64,000 nt of DNA from positions 28,450 to 92,449 of the forward strand of contig WYAZ01000084.1 of the NCBI GenBank assembly GCA_011526105.1, in the 5' to 3' direction. This DNA is from Deltaproteobacteria bacterium (GTDB lineage Bacteria > Myxococcota > Kuafuiibacteriia > Kuafuiibacteriales > Kuafuiibacteriaceae). A program made the position numbers and the translations under genes. This document shows, piece by piece, positions 44,087-53,496 of this stretch (position 1 is its first letter; every line of letters starts with the position of its first letter). The notes under the pieces were generated by a model that had not been told where the DNA came from, did no database searches, and saw only the letters and a list, made by a program, of their open reading frames with translations.

Positions 44087-44506
44087 ATGGCCGAGTTGCT
44101 GGTCGATTCCCTGATGAGCAAGAAGCCCCGCACGGTCTACGTGGATGAGACGATCGACCTTGCGGAGCTTCTGATGTCCCTCGGATCCATCCGCCACCTA
44201 CCGGTGATCGACCGAGAGGGCCGGCTGGTCGGGGTTGTCTCCAACCGCGATGTTCTCCGCGCAGGCGACCGGCAATCCCGACCCGATGATCCCCGGCTCC
44301 TGAAGCACTCCGCCATCGCGGTTCGCGACGTAATGAGCCCAGACGTGCTGACCGTTGCCCCAGAGACCAGCGCGCTCGAGGCCGCTCTCATGATGCGCAA
44401 GAACCAGATCGGATGCCTCCCGGTGATCTCAGAGGATCGTCTCGTGGGCATCGTCACCGAGTCCGACTACGTCGAACTCGCCGCCAGTCTCCTGAAGGCC
44501 CAGTAG
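44087..44506 (+). CDS. Tandem CBS-domain protein
   Basis: This 139-residue protein consists of two CBS domains: LMSKKPRTVYVDETIDLAEL ... LPVIDREGRLVGVVSNRDVL, and VMSPDVLTVAPETSALEAAL ... LPVISEDRLVGIVTESDYV. Stand-alone CBS pairs bind adenine nucleotides and act as energy or redox-linked regulators. It follows the universal stress gene by six bases, so they are co-expressed. Confidence 0.87.
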   Translation: MAELLVDSLMSKKPRTVYVDETIDLAELLMSLGSIRHLPVIDREGRLVGVVSNRDVLRAGDRQSRPDDPRLLKHSAIAVRDVMSPDVLTVAPETSALEAALMMRKNQIGCLPVISEDRLVGIVTESDYVELAASLLKAQ

Positions 44507-44538
44507 TTTTTTCACCCCGCGTGCCGTAAGAGCAGACC

Positions 44539-47103
44539 GTGCGCGCTGCCCTGGCAGCCATCGTCTCGAACCTCGCTCTCCTTGGCGCGTCGCCCGCGCT
44601 CGCGGACGAAGGCACCCCTACGCTCTTTGAGCCCCCAGAGCTGGAGCAGATGGTCGAACCCGTCCTTCCGGAGGGCGCCCTGTACCCCGCGCCCGAGATC
44701 GAACTCGTCGTGGAGCTCGACGTGACGAGGACCGGGACCGTCGCCGCGGCCCGATTGATCTCGGGGGTGGGCCACCCCTTCGACGACGCGGCGGTGGAAG
44801 CCGGGACGCGACTTCGCTTTCGACCGGGGCGCCTCAGCGACGGAACCGCGGTCCCGGTGCGAGTCACCTTTCGGTTCCGCATGTTCGAACCGAAGGCCCC
44901 CGAGCCGCCTCCCCCGCCCCCGGAGCCGCTGACGATCCGTGGCGAGATACTCGAGAAGGGAACCCGCCGACCGGTCCCCTACGCGACGGTGATGGCCCGA
45001 GAGGCACGCCTCATTCTGGCCGAGGCGGTCACAGATGAGCGCGGACGCTTCGAGCTCTCCTTCGTGTCGAGTGCAACCGTCACGCTCGAGCTTCTTCCTT
45101 CTGGACACGAAGCCCTTTCGGAGACCGTGCGAGGCGAACCGGGGGCACAGCTCGAGCGCCGCTACTATCTGGCACGCACGGGCCGTTCCTACGAGACCAT
45201 CGTTCGGGGGCAGCTCGAGCGCCGAGAAGTGAACAAAGAGGTCATCCGGGCCGACGTGGTCGCGAAGGTCCCCGGCACGCAGGGCGACACACTCAAGGTG
45301 ATACAAAACCTGCCCGGGGTCGCGAGGCCCTCCTTCGGCGGCGCGCCGCTGGTGCTGAGAGGATCCGCACCCGGGGACAGCCGCTTCTTCCTCGAGGGGC
45401 AAGAGATCCCAGGCCTGTACCACTTTGGCGGTCTGCGAAGCACGTTCAACAGCGCGTTCTTGGAAGCGGTCGAGTTCGTGCCGGGCAACTTCGGGCCCGA
45501 GTTTGGACGCGCGACGGGAGGCATCGTGGATGTCCGCACCCGCGATCCAGCGACGGATGCCTTTCGCGGCTCGGTGGATCTCAACCTGTACGACGCGGGC
45601 TTCTCGCTCGAGGGACCCGTGAGCGAGAAGCTGAGCCTGGGAGGTTCTTTTCACCGTTCCTGGATCGACGCCTTCCTGCCGGCCTTCATCCCGGACGACT
45701 CCAACTTGAGCTTCGACACCGCGCCTCGGTTCTACGACTACCAGATCCTCGCGACCTGGCGACCCGAGGAGAAACACAAGCTCAAAGCGATCTACTACGG
45801 CTCACTCGATCGACTCGAGGCGCTCTTCGATGATCCGGCGGACGACCCGAGCGTTCGCGGCACGCTCTCGACGAGGGTCATGTTCCACAACCTCTACCTG
45901 AGTTCGGAGGCCGAGCTCAGCGATCGCCTGAAGCAGAGCACCTCCGTGCAGACCGGCTACCAAGAGCTCCGCTTTGCCTTGGGGCCGGACTTCTTCTTCG
46001 ACCTGAACGTGTTTCGGGTGGCCCTCCGTTCGGTCTGGGACTTCGACGCACACGAAAAACTCAGCGTTCGGCTAGGGACCGATACTCGGCTGCAGTTCGT
46101 CAACATCGCGCTCAGCAGCCCGACCCCGCCCAAAGAAGGAGACACCCCGGTACCCCTCTCCTCGGTCGACATCCTCTCGGTCGATGAGAACGCGACGGTG
46201 ACCGAGCCCTCTGTGTTCTTGTCGCTGGTGTATCGACCCATCGAGGCGTTGAGCCTCCTGCCGAGCGTTCGCCTCGACTACTATTCGGCCATCGAGAAGG
46301 CGACCGTGGATCCTCGGTTCTTGGCCGAGCTTCGGATTCACGAAACGAGTACCCTTCGCGCGGGCCTGGGCCTCTACCAACAACCTCCCCAGCCGGACGA
46401 GTCAGCCGAGCCCACCGGCAATCCCGATCTGAACGCCGAGCGCTCGGTGCAGGCGAGCTTGGGTATGGAGCAGAAGCTGCCGTGGGGCCTGAGCCTGGGC
46501 CTCACCGGCTTCTACAAGTGGCTCGACGAGCTGGTCGTGCGGAACCCCGCTCTGGCCACCAATCCGAGCGCGCCGCTCTACACCAACGAAGGTACGGGCC
46601 GCATCCTGGGTCTCGAGGCGCTCTTGCGCTTCGAGCTCGACGACGTTCTCTCGGGCTGGGTCGCCTATACCTTCCAACGATCGTTTCGCACCGATGCGCC
46701 GGGAGCGGAGGAGCGCGTGTTCGACTTCGACCAGCCACACATCCTCACGGCCCTCGGCACCTGGAACATCGGCGCCGGATGGTCTCTCGGCGTGAGGTGG
46801 CGGCTCGTCTCCGGCAATCCGTACGCACCCGTCACCGGCTCCATCTACGACGCCTTCACCGACGTCTACGTGCCGGTCTTTGCACGGGAGCGTTCTCGGC
46901 TGCCGTCCTTCCATCAGCTCGACGTGCGGCTCGACAAGACGTGGACCTTCGACACCTGGAAGCTCAACCTCTACTTGGACGTTCAGAACGCGTACAACCG
47001 CGAGAACCCAGAAGGCGTCAGCTACAGCTACGACTACTCACAGTCGCAGTTCATCAGTGGACTGCCGGTCCTGCCGATCTTCGGCATTCGGGGAGACTGG
47101 TGA
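44539..47103 (+). CDS. TonB-dependent outer-membrane receptor with N-terminal TonB-C-like domain
   Basis: The protein has a signal peptide (ending SPALAD), then a TonB-C-like energiser domain (about 45-120: IELVVELDVTRTGTVAAARL...DDAAVEAGTRLRFRPG), a Pro-rich hinge and a carboxypeptidase-regulatory-like fold (about 130-215). The plug domain follows (about 230-330: PGTQGDTLKVIQNLPGV, LVLRGSAPGDSRFFLEG), then a C-terminal beta-barrel with plentiful Tyr/Phe. The 854-residue length fits. The N-terminal TonB-C module, normally on the inner-membrane partner, is unusual in a receptor. The GTG start puts the signal at residue 1. The stop overlaps the next gene (TGATG). The ligand is unknown. Confidence 0.84.
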   Translation: MRAALAAIVSNLALLGASPALADEGTPTLFEPPELEQMVEPVLPEGALYPAPEIELVVELDVTRTGTVAAARLISGVGHPFDDAAVEAGTRLRFRPGRLSDGTAVPVRVTFRFRMFEPKAPEPPPPPPEPLTIRGEILEKGTRRPVPYATVMAREARLILAEAVTDERGRFELSFVSSATVTLELLPSGHEALSETVRGEPGAQLERRYYLARTGRSYETIVRGQLERREVNKEVIRADVVAKVPGTQGDTLKVIQNLPGVARPSFGGAPLVLRGSAPGDSRFFLEGQEIPGLYHFGGLRSTFNSAFLEAVEFVPGNFGPEFGRATGGIVDVRTRDPATDAFRGSVDLNLYDAGFSLEGPVSEKLSLGGSFHRSWIDAFLPAFIPDDSNLSFDTAPRFYDYQILATWRPEEKHKLKAIYYGSLDRLEALFDDPADDPSVRGTLSTRVMFHNLYLSSEAELSDRLKQSTSVQTGYQELRFALGPDFFFDLNVFRVALRSVWDFDAHEKLSVRLGTDTRLQFVNIALSSPTPPKEGDTPVPLSSVDILSVDENATVTEPSVFLSLVYRPIEALSLLPSVRLDYYSAIEKATVDPRFLAELRIHETSTLRAGLGLYQQPPQPDESAEPTGNPDLNAERSVQASLGMEQKLPWGLSLGLTGFYKWLDELVVRNPALATNPSAPLYTNEGTGRILGLEALLRFELDDVLSGWVAYTFQRSFRTDAPGAEERVFDFDQPHILTALGTWNIGAGWSLGVRWRLVSGNPYAPVTGSIYDAFTDVYVPVFARERSRLPSFHQLDVRLDKTWTFDTWKLNLYLDVQNAYNRENPEGVSYSYDYSQSQFISGLPVLPIFGIRGDW

Positions 47104-47945
47104 TGCGCTTCGTCCTTGCGTTGCTGGTCGTCGCCCCGCTCGTCTCGTGCGCGATGGACTTCGATCCGCCGTCGCTGCTAGACGAGCCGCGGATCCTGGC
47201 GCTCATTCCCGACCCCATCGAGATCGACCTCTCGGATCCCACCGCCGATATCGAGATCCTGTCGGTGGTCCACCTCCCGAGCACCGCGACCGTCACCAGC
47301 TCACGCTGGTCGTTTTGCCCGATCTCGACCGGTGCTCGGGGTGCTTTCACCTGCGTCCTTCCCGCGTGCCAGATCGAACTCGACGAGATCGCCCCCGGCC
47401 TCGTACGCGTCGCCCCCGCCACCCTGGCCGCCGAGTGCCAAGAGCGCCTTCGGTCATCCGGCATCGAGTTCGAGGGCGAGGCGGGAATGCCGCCGGAGAG
47501 CTTCGAGACCAGCTTTAGGCACCGAGTCGAGACGAGCGAGGGCGCACCCGCCGAAGCGGTGGCGCGGGTGCGAGCCTTCACCCGCAACGCGCCCTCCCCC
47601 GCGAGGACCCATCCGCGGATCTCGCAGATCCGCCTCGGCGGCATGGTAGCAGACTCGCTCGCGACGGAGCTCCGAGTGGTCGAGAACGCGGAGCTCAACA
47701 TCGAGCTCGAGGTCGAAGCGGGCACGGGTTCGACCGAGGAGGACCTGTACGTGAGCTATTACGCCACCGCGGGACGCTTCTTCCGTCTACGGACCGACCG
47801 GGGCGCCGGCACAAACACCTGGACCGCGGAGGAGCTCGGCGCCGGTGACCAAGCCGCCGAGCTGTACTTCGTGGCGCGCGACGGCCGCGGCGGACAGGCC
47901 GTCGCCGGCCCCTACCACGTCGAGATTCTGCGCTCGGCCCCTTGA
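47103..47945 (+). CDS. Lipoprotein coupled to the TonB-dependent receptor, unknown function
   Basis: This 280-residue lipoprotein has lipobox APLVSC (Cys16) and no Asp-rich linker. Its mature part has several beta-strand-like segments and three further cysteines in FCPIS, FTCVLPAC; no named domain is recognised. It starts in a TGATG overlap with the receptor gene and probably acts with it as a surface or periplasmic accessory, like SusD-type partners in other phyla. That comparison is by position only, not by sequence. Confidence 0.7.
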   Translation: MRFVLALLVVAPLVSCAMDFDPPSLLDEPRILALIPDPIEIDLSDPTADIEILSVVHLPSTATVTSSRWSFCPISTGARGAFTCVLPACQIELDEIAPGLVRVAPATLAAECQERLRSSGIEFEGEAGMPPESFETSFRHRVETSEGAPAEAVARVRAFTRNAPSPARTHPRISQIRLGGMVADSLATELRVVENAELNIELEVEAGTGSTEEDLYVSYYATAGRFFRLRTDRGAGTNTWTAEELGAGDQAAELYFVARDGRGGQAVAGPYHVEILRSAP

Positions 47946-47984
47946 GCGGCGCCGCCGAGCGTGGCGAAGTCGAGCGGCCATGTC

Positions 47985-48147
47985 TAGAGCTCATCTCAAA
48001 ACCCCCGACCGAGCGAGACGGCCAAGACGCGAGGCTCGCAAGGCGGGCCGACGAATGCGCTATCCTTCGATAACGCGAGGAGGCCCAACACGGCGGGCCG
48101 ACGCGGATCGGCCGAAATCGCGACCGAGGGGGGTTTGAGATGAGCTC
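47985..48147. repeat. Palindromic repeat element, copy B (MITE/REP-like)
   Basis: This second nearly full-length copy aligns with 22931-23095 along its whole length with scattered substitutions and one or two short indels. The left end is TAGAGCTCATCTC. The right end reads GAGATGAGCTC followed by a small insertion. The central hairpin (GCGCTATC-cttc-GATAACGC) is kept, with an A/G mismatch. The ATG in the right terminal repeat and the G-rich run just before it serve as start codon and ribosome site of the hexokinase gene. Confidence 0.85.
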
Positions 48148-49339
48148 GTCTAATCATTTGCCCCACCTTCTCGACCAGACAGAGCTCGAGAGGATCTACG
48201 TCGCGTTCACGGAGGCCATCCGCGAGGGCCTCGCACACGAGGGCAAGGAGGTCCGCGCGCTGCCCGCGTTCGTCGCGCCCCCTCCAGCCGAGCCGCGTGG
48301 ACGCGCGCTGGTCCTCGATACGGGTGGGACCAATATGCGAGCGGCGCTCGTCTCCTTCGCGCCCGGAGCAGAAGCGAACATCGAGGGGCTGGTCGAGCAG
48401 AGCCTGCGTGATCGAATCGCGGTCGGGCTCACCAAAGAGGCGTTCTTCGATGCGCACGCCGAACTCGCAGAACGGCTCGGCGCTCCGCCGCACCTGCCCG
48501 TGGGCTTCTGCTTTTCGTATCCCTTCGAGGCCTTCGCGGATGGCGACGCGCGTCTCATCAAATGGACCAAGGGCCTCGCCATCGAAGGGGTCGAGGGCAC
48601 ATTGATCGGATCCGGCCTGGGGGAGGCGCTTTCACGTCGCGGGATGGAGCCGAGCTCGGTGTCGGTGCTGAACGACACCGTCGCCGCACTTCTGGGGGGC
48701 GCCTCGCGACAGGGCGCACGCGCGAGCCGCGGCATCGGACTCATCGTGGGCACGGGGACGAACATGGCGGCCTTCTTCAGTCCGGCGGAGGCCCCCAAGC
48801 TCGGCGCACTCGGCCCGGGCCCCATGGCGGTCAATCTCGAGTCGGGCAACTTCAGTCCTCCGGGTCTATCGGCGCTGGATGACGCGCTCGATCAGATCTC
48901 GGACCCCCGGGGTGGGCAGCGTTTCGAGAAGGCGGTGTCGGGCCTGTATCTGCCGAAGCTGATGACCCTGGCGCGAAGCGAGGCGGGCGAATGGGCCAAG
49001 CGAGAAGGCGCGCGGGGGCTCGTCGAGCGGGCTCGGCGGGGGGACGACGCCGACGCGGAGCTCGCGCGGGTGCTGCTCCTGCGTTCGGCTCAACTCGTAG
49101 CCACGGGGCTGGCGGCGGTGGCGTCCGTCCACGGCGGGACCGACGTGGTGCCGGTGCTGGCGGAGGGCAGCCTGTTCTGGGCTTGGCCGGAGTACCGGGT
49201 GGAGGTCGAGCGGGTGTTGGGGTGCCTCGTGCCGGAGATCCCCTGCGAAATCAGCCGCATGGAGCAGGCAAACCTCGTGGGGGCTGGGTGCGCGGCGCTT
49301 TCGAGGAGTTTGGGTCCAGTCGAGCGTCCCCCGAATTAA
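48140..49339 (+). CDS. Hexokinase family sugar kinase
   Basis: This ATP-dependent sugar kinase belongs to the eukaryote-type hexokinase family. The phosphate-1 motif is VLDTGGTNMRAALV, the sugar-binding region is PVGFCFSYPFE and IKWTKGL, the catalytic Asp is in LNDTVAALL, and the adenosine region is GLIVGTGTNM. At 399 residues it resembles one half of a eukaryotic hexokinase. It would phosphorylate glucose or a similar hexose in the cytoplasm. The ATG at 48140 lies inside repeat element B, with GAGGGGGG upstream also in the element. No closer alternative start is visible. Confidence 0.82.
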   Translation: MSSSNHLPHLLDQTELERIYVAFTEAIREGLAHEGKEVRALPAFVAPPPAEPRGRALVLDTGGTNMRAALVSFAPGAEANIEGLVEQSLRDRIAVGLTKEAFFDAHAELAERLGAPPHLPVGFCFSYPFEAFADGDARLIKWTKGLAIEGVEGTLIGSGLGEALSRRGMEPSSVSVLNDTVAALLGGASRQGARASRGIGLIVGTGTNMAAFFSPAEAPKLGALGPGPMAVNLESGNFSPPGLSALDDALDQISDPRGGQRFEKAVSGLYLPKLMTLARSEAGEWAKREGARGLVERARRGDDADAELARVLLLRSAQLVATGLAAVASVHGGTDVVPVLAEGSLFWAWPEYRVEVERVLGCLVPEIPCEISRMEQANLVGAGCAALSRSLGPVERPPN

Positions 49340-49397
49340 CCCCGAGGGTTGGGTGGAAACTGGCGGGTTTCGGCTGGCCGGGGATCATGGGGGGCTC

Positions 49398-49811
49398 GTG
49401 TCGACCATCTCGAGAGTAGACCTGCGTCCGTTCGTGCTCCCGACGCGGCGCCAGATCGCGAAGGAGGAGAGTCCGATCATCGCTCTGGTGGACGGCATCT
49501 TCGCTCGTCTGTTCCAGCTCGGTCCGGGCAAGATGTTGGCGGAGATGCGCGAAGGTGGCACCGAGGACATCGTCTTCACCTTCTATCCAAAAGAGGGCGG
49601 TCCCAGCGTGGAGGTGGCTCGATGCCGTCGCGCGCTGTTTCGGCGCGCGCTCTCACGTCTCGGTGGCCACTACATGGACAATCAAGTGCTCGGTGGCTAC
49701 ATGCACCGCCACCTCGTCCTCGAAGGCCGGCACCTCACGATGCTCGCATATCTTTCGAACACACAGCTCGGCGGCTACTGGGTGAAGATCTTCGTCGGCA
49801 AGGCGAAGTGA
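49398..49811 (+). CDS. Conserved-looking hypothetical protein, 137 residues
   Basis: This cytoplasmic protein of mixed alpha/beta character has no signal or membrane segment. Distinctive text includes EDIVFTFYPKEGG, GGHYMDNQVLGGYMHRH and GGYWVKIFVGKAK. The GTG at 49398 has a G-run upstream. It lies 58 bp after the hexokinase gene and 116 bp before the large ATP-grasp/peptidase gene. No family is recognised, but codon use and composition look genuine. Confidence 0.6.
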   Translation: MSTISRVDLRPFVLPTRRQIAKEESPIIALVDGIFARLFQLGPGKMLAEMREGGTEDIVFTFYPKEGGPSVEVARCRRALFRRALSRLGGHYMDNQVLGGYMHRHLVLEGRHLTMLAYLSNTQLGGYWVKIFVGKAK

Positions 49812-49927
49812 TCGCGAGGTCCTTTGGTCTTCATCAACGGGCGCGTTTGGCCGTCCTCGAAGGCGAACACCAAAACACCGAGGAAGAACTTGGCAATACC
49901 GGTTCGAGGACGGCACAAGGAAGGGGG

Positions 49928-52900
49928 ATGAAGAAGGTTTCCGGACGCTCCAGCCCCGCAAACGAGCTCGGCGTCGAGAAGAGCCAAACCAGCACCCCGG
50001 CGCCCAGCGTCCCAGCCCAACCGGAGCTCAGATCGGGGGGCCTCTTCGGCAGAGTGGAGCCGGTTGTTCCGCCCAAGAACGGCGGAGGAAATCGCGCGGA
50101 GCTGTTGGCCGGCGCGCATAAGGTCTCGACGCCCTTCCAGCCCATGATCTCGAGCCACGAGCTTCGACTCGAGAACAAGACGGGCGAGACCGTTCGCATC
50201 CCAGTCGAGAACTACTATCTCACCGCCGAGGGCGAGGCCCGCCCGGAGATCAAGGCGCTCGTGAACACCGCCTTGCGTCGAGATCCTCGAACGCAGGCCC
50301 AGCTGGACGAGAAGCTCACCGCACTCCACGCGGCCCACGAGATGTCCTTCCGAGTGAAGGATGAGAACGGCCACTACAACAAGATCTTCCAGGTGCCTTC
50401 ACACGGCTCCGTGATTCCGTTGTCCGCGGCCCACTATGAGAGGCTCGTCGCCTCCATGGGGCCCGTGATGCATGCGCTCCGCGACATGCTCAAGGTCCTC
50501 TACTCGAACCCAAACCCCACAGCCAAAGACCTCGGCATCGATCACCTGCCGGCCGAAGAGCGAGATCGAGTCCTCGAGACCGTCACACAGAGCCTCTACT
50601 TCGAGCCCAAGCTGCGAACACCAGCGATGAAAGACTACCCCTTCCTCGCGGTCGGGGGCTTCGACGCTGCGGTGGGCCGGCTCGATCATCCCGAACCCAC
50701 GTTCTTCGAGTACAACCTGGGCACGCCGTCGGGCCTCTCGAACAACATCCAGCTCCTCGAGATCCTGCGGCAGGTCGACCCAGAGCTGTACGCCACCTTC
50801 AAGGACCAGCTCGCCAAGGACGAGACCTTCAGCATCCTTCGCTCCGGCATCGAATCCAACGCGCTCGAGTGGAGCACCAAAGTGCCGCTCCGGCGAGCAC
50901 TCGAGACGCTCGGCCCCAAGCTCGCGCCCCAGGAACGCGAGGCCTTTCAACTTCGGTTGGAAGAGACCGAAGACCGCGCGGAACTGAAGACGCTCGCGCG
51001 AGAACTCCTCAAAGAGGCCGCATCCACCAAGGACGCGGAGCTCGTCGCATCGATCGAGGGTGCGCTCCGTAGGGCCGACGGGATCAGCGTGACCATCGGC
51101 CCCGGCGTGCTCAACGGCGCCCACCCAGACGTCGCCTCCATCGCGCTCTTCTCCGGCATGGCCTACGTCAACCCCAGCGACCTCTACACGGATCGCCGCG
51201 GAGACCTACGCCTCCGCACCGAGAGCGGCGACAACCCCATCGTCACCGGCATCTATGGTCGCGCCGAAGAGTCGTTCTTCTTCATGAGCGACAAGGACGG
51301 CATTCCAATTCGCAGCCCGGACTTCGAGCACAACGAGGCGCTCGGAGAGAAGCTCGGCGTGAAGCTCGAACCTCACGTGGTGTACGAGTTCGAATACAAG
51401 GACTGGGACAACATCAAGGACTGGTCGAGCCACGAGGAGATCATCGGGGTTCATCAGAACGCGGACGGCACCCCAAAGCTGCAGCAAGTCTACGAGTCGA
51501 TGGGTCGCGACCCCGATCGACCCGAGCTCGACCCGGGCAGCTTCGCGAGCGCGGTGACCAGCGGCGCCCTCTACTACAGCGGCGTGGGCGGCAGAACCGT
51601 CGACGACAAGCGCGTTTTTCAAGCGGTCTCCAAACACGTGGCCCCGAAGTACGCCGATGGTCCCGAGGCCCCCATCGCACGCCCGCCGCAGACCCTGGAC
51701 GTCTCCGACTACCAGCAGTTCTACGACTCCAAGAACCTCGAACGCTTCGTCGTCAAGGCGCCCGACAAGTCCGGCGGCGCCGGCGTCATGCTGATGGTGA
51801 ATCTGACGCCCGAGAAGCGTCAGCAGGTGGTCGAAGAGGTGAAGAAGGCGCCCCACGAGTTCATCGTGCAAGAGTTCATCGGCGCCTCGGTGATGGCGGC
51901 GCCCGAGAAGCTCGAAAGCGGCCAAACCGTCTACGGCACCAAGGTCCCCGATTGGCGGATCTTCGGGGTGCTCGATGCCAAGGGCCGGATTCGCGCGGGC
52001 AAGAACGCGCATCTCATCCGCACCGCCAACGCGGGCTCGGCCTCCACCAACACTTCGCAGGGCGGCGGCTACGGGATTGGCGTCGTGCTCGGAGACTCAC
52101 ACCCACGGGACGCCTCCGAGAGCGTGCTGCCCACGATCCCCGAACAGCCTTACGTCGGGGCCAGCCGCATGCACGACCTGCGGCAGTTCCTCACCAAGTT
52201 GAACGAGCTCACCGAGAAGGCCGCGCGCCCCGAGGCGCTGCCCAGGGACGGCCAGCTCCCTCTGCTCGCGAGCTTTCAGCGCGAGGTGATGGATATCCTC
52301 GGTCGGGATCTCTCACCGCTCATGCAGGTGGCACGCGACTTCGAGGAGGGCCGCCTCGATCAGCACGAGCTCTACGAGCAGCTCCTCGCGAGCCGCGCCT
52401 CCATGCTCGAGGCAAGCGGGTTCGTGGCCAAAGGGGTGGCCGAGGTCGTACACGACCTCTTGCTCACGGTCGACGCATCCCCGCCCACGCCAGAGGTACA
52501 GGTCGATCGCGAGACACTCCGCCGGAAGCTGCGGATTCGGTCGACTGAGACTCCGGTCCGCACCCGCGTCTTCAGCTCGGGCGGAAGCAAACTCGAGACC
52601 TACGAGACCGGCGTCTACGAGAAGGGACCTCATCCCTTCGTGGACCAGCTCCTCGGCGAACTCAAAGCGGTCGGTGGGGACCTGCGCATGATTCGAAACA
52701 AGGACGTTTCCACCGGAGCCCAAGAAGACACTTCGGCCAGCCCGTACTTCACTGTCGACCCGCACGGAGTTCCAGTGATCGCCATCGACCTCTCGCAGGA
52801 CTTTGCGTTGTCCGCGCTCGCCCACGAACGCGAGCACTTCCTCCTCTGGAGGGAGGCTCGCGAGTCCCTCCTCCAAGCGGGGACCGAGCCGCAGAAGGCC

Positions 52901-53479
52901 AATCTGCGGGCCATGGAGCAAGTGAATGTCCCAAAGATGCGAGAAGAGACCGAGCGACGCGCGGTGAACGCGGAGGTCGCGATGCAGAAGAAGGTGAGCG
53001 GGGCCTGGAATCAAGGCGCCCACGCGCCGGCCCTGTCTGCCTCTGACCCTGGCTACGTGGCTCGCTTCGGCTACCCGAAGGTGGAGGCGCTCAGGGAGCT
53101 CCTCCATGGCGCGCGCAGGTCGAAGCAGCCGATCGACGAGGCGGCGGCGCTCTCACTGCTGAGAAGCCTCATCTCGCTCGCGACCGAGTCCCGAACGGCG
53201 GGCGCTGCACGTCTGCGTCGGGAGGCGGAGACTCGGGTCGGGAGTTCCAACGTGGAGCGTCGGCTCGAGGGCCAGCGCCTCCGGCACCAGGCCGGCGTGC
53301 TGGAGCGAACGAGCGCGTTCGAGCTCATCTTCCAAGCGGACCGAGCCCGATTCGAGAGCGAAGACCTCATGGGTGAGCTCGTCCAACTCTTCGAGAAGGC
53401 GCTGAGCCCCGACCGCGGCTTCGAACTCGAGCATCGGCGCCTCGCGCCCATCTTGCTCGCCGCGCAGTCGCAGCAGTAG
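49928..53479 (+). CDS. Large two-part protein: circularly permuted ATP-grasp-like region plus HExxH metallopeptidase-like region
   Basis: This cytoplasmic protein of 1183 residues has no signal peptide and starts with a low-complexity linker of about 60 residues. The region from about 220 to 720 has features of circularly permuted ATP-grasp ligases: EYNLGTPSGLSNNIQLLEIL, GPGVLNGAHPDVASIALFSG, FVVKAPDKSGGAGVMLMVN near 606 and RTANAGSASTNTSQGGG near 700. Such folds form peptide, amide or ester bonds. The C-terminal part has LAHEREHFLLW, an HExxH at residues 966-970, followed about 38 residues later by ERRAVNAEVA with possible third-ligand Glu residues. A ligase joined to a protease is unusual; I do not recognise a described family. 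ATG 49928 has AAGGA upstream. Confidence 0.65.
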   Translation: MKKVSGRSSPANELGVEKSQTSTPAPSVPAQPELRSGGLFGRVEPVVPPKNGGGNRAELLAGAHKVSTPFQPMISSHELRLENKTGETVRIPVENYYLTAEGEARPEIKALVNTALRRDPRTQAQLDEKLTALHAAHEMSFRVKDENGHYNKIFQVPSHGSVIPLSAAHYERLVASMGPVMHALRDMLKVLYSNPNPTAKDLGIDHLPAEERDRVLETVTQSLYFEPKLRTPAMKDYPFLAVGGFDAAVGRLDHPEPTFFEYNLGTPSGLSNNIQLLEILRQVDPELYATFKDQLAKDETFSILRSGIESNALEWSTKVPLRRALETLGPKLAPQEREAFQLRLEETEDRAELKTLARELLKEAASTKDAELVASIEGALRRADGISVTIGPGVLNGAHPDVASIALFSGMAYVNPSDLYTDRRGDLRLRTESGDNPIVTGIYGRAEESFFFMSDKDGIPIRSPDFEHNEALGEKLGVKLEPHVVYEFEYKDWDNIKDWSSHEEIIGVHQNADGTPKLQQVYESMGRDPDRPELDPGSFASAVTSGALYYSGVGGRTVDDKRVFQAVSKHVAPKYADGPEAPIARPPQTLDVSDYQQFYDSKNLERFVVKAPDKSGGAGVMLMVNLTPEKRQQVVEEVKKAPHEFIVQEFIGASVMAAPEKLESGQTVYGTKVPDWRIFGVLDAKGRIRAGKNAHLIRTANAGSASTNTSQGGGYGIGVVLGDSHPRDASESVLPTIPEQPYVGASRMHDLRQFLTKLNELTEKAARPEALPRDGQLPLLASFQREVMDILGRDLSPLMQVARDFEEGRLDQHELYEQLLASRASMLEASGFVAKGVAEVVHDLLLTVDASPPTPEVQVDRETLRRKLRIRSTETPVRTRVFSSGGSKLETYETGVYEKGPHPFVDQLLGELKAVGGDLRMIRNKDVSTGAQEDTSASPYFTVDPHGVPVIAIDLSQDFALSALAHEREHFLLWREARESLLQAGTEPQKANLRAMEQVNVPKMREETERRAVNAEVAMQKKVSGAWNQGAHAPALSASDPGYVARFGYPKVEALRELLHGARRSKQPIDEAAALSLLRSLISLATESRTAGAARLRREAETRVGSSNVERRLEGQRLRHQAGVLERTSAFELIFQADRARFESEDLMGELVQLFEKALSPDRGFELEHRRLAPILLAAQSQQ

Positions 53480-53496
53480 ATCGCGCGGCCTCCAGC

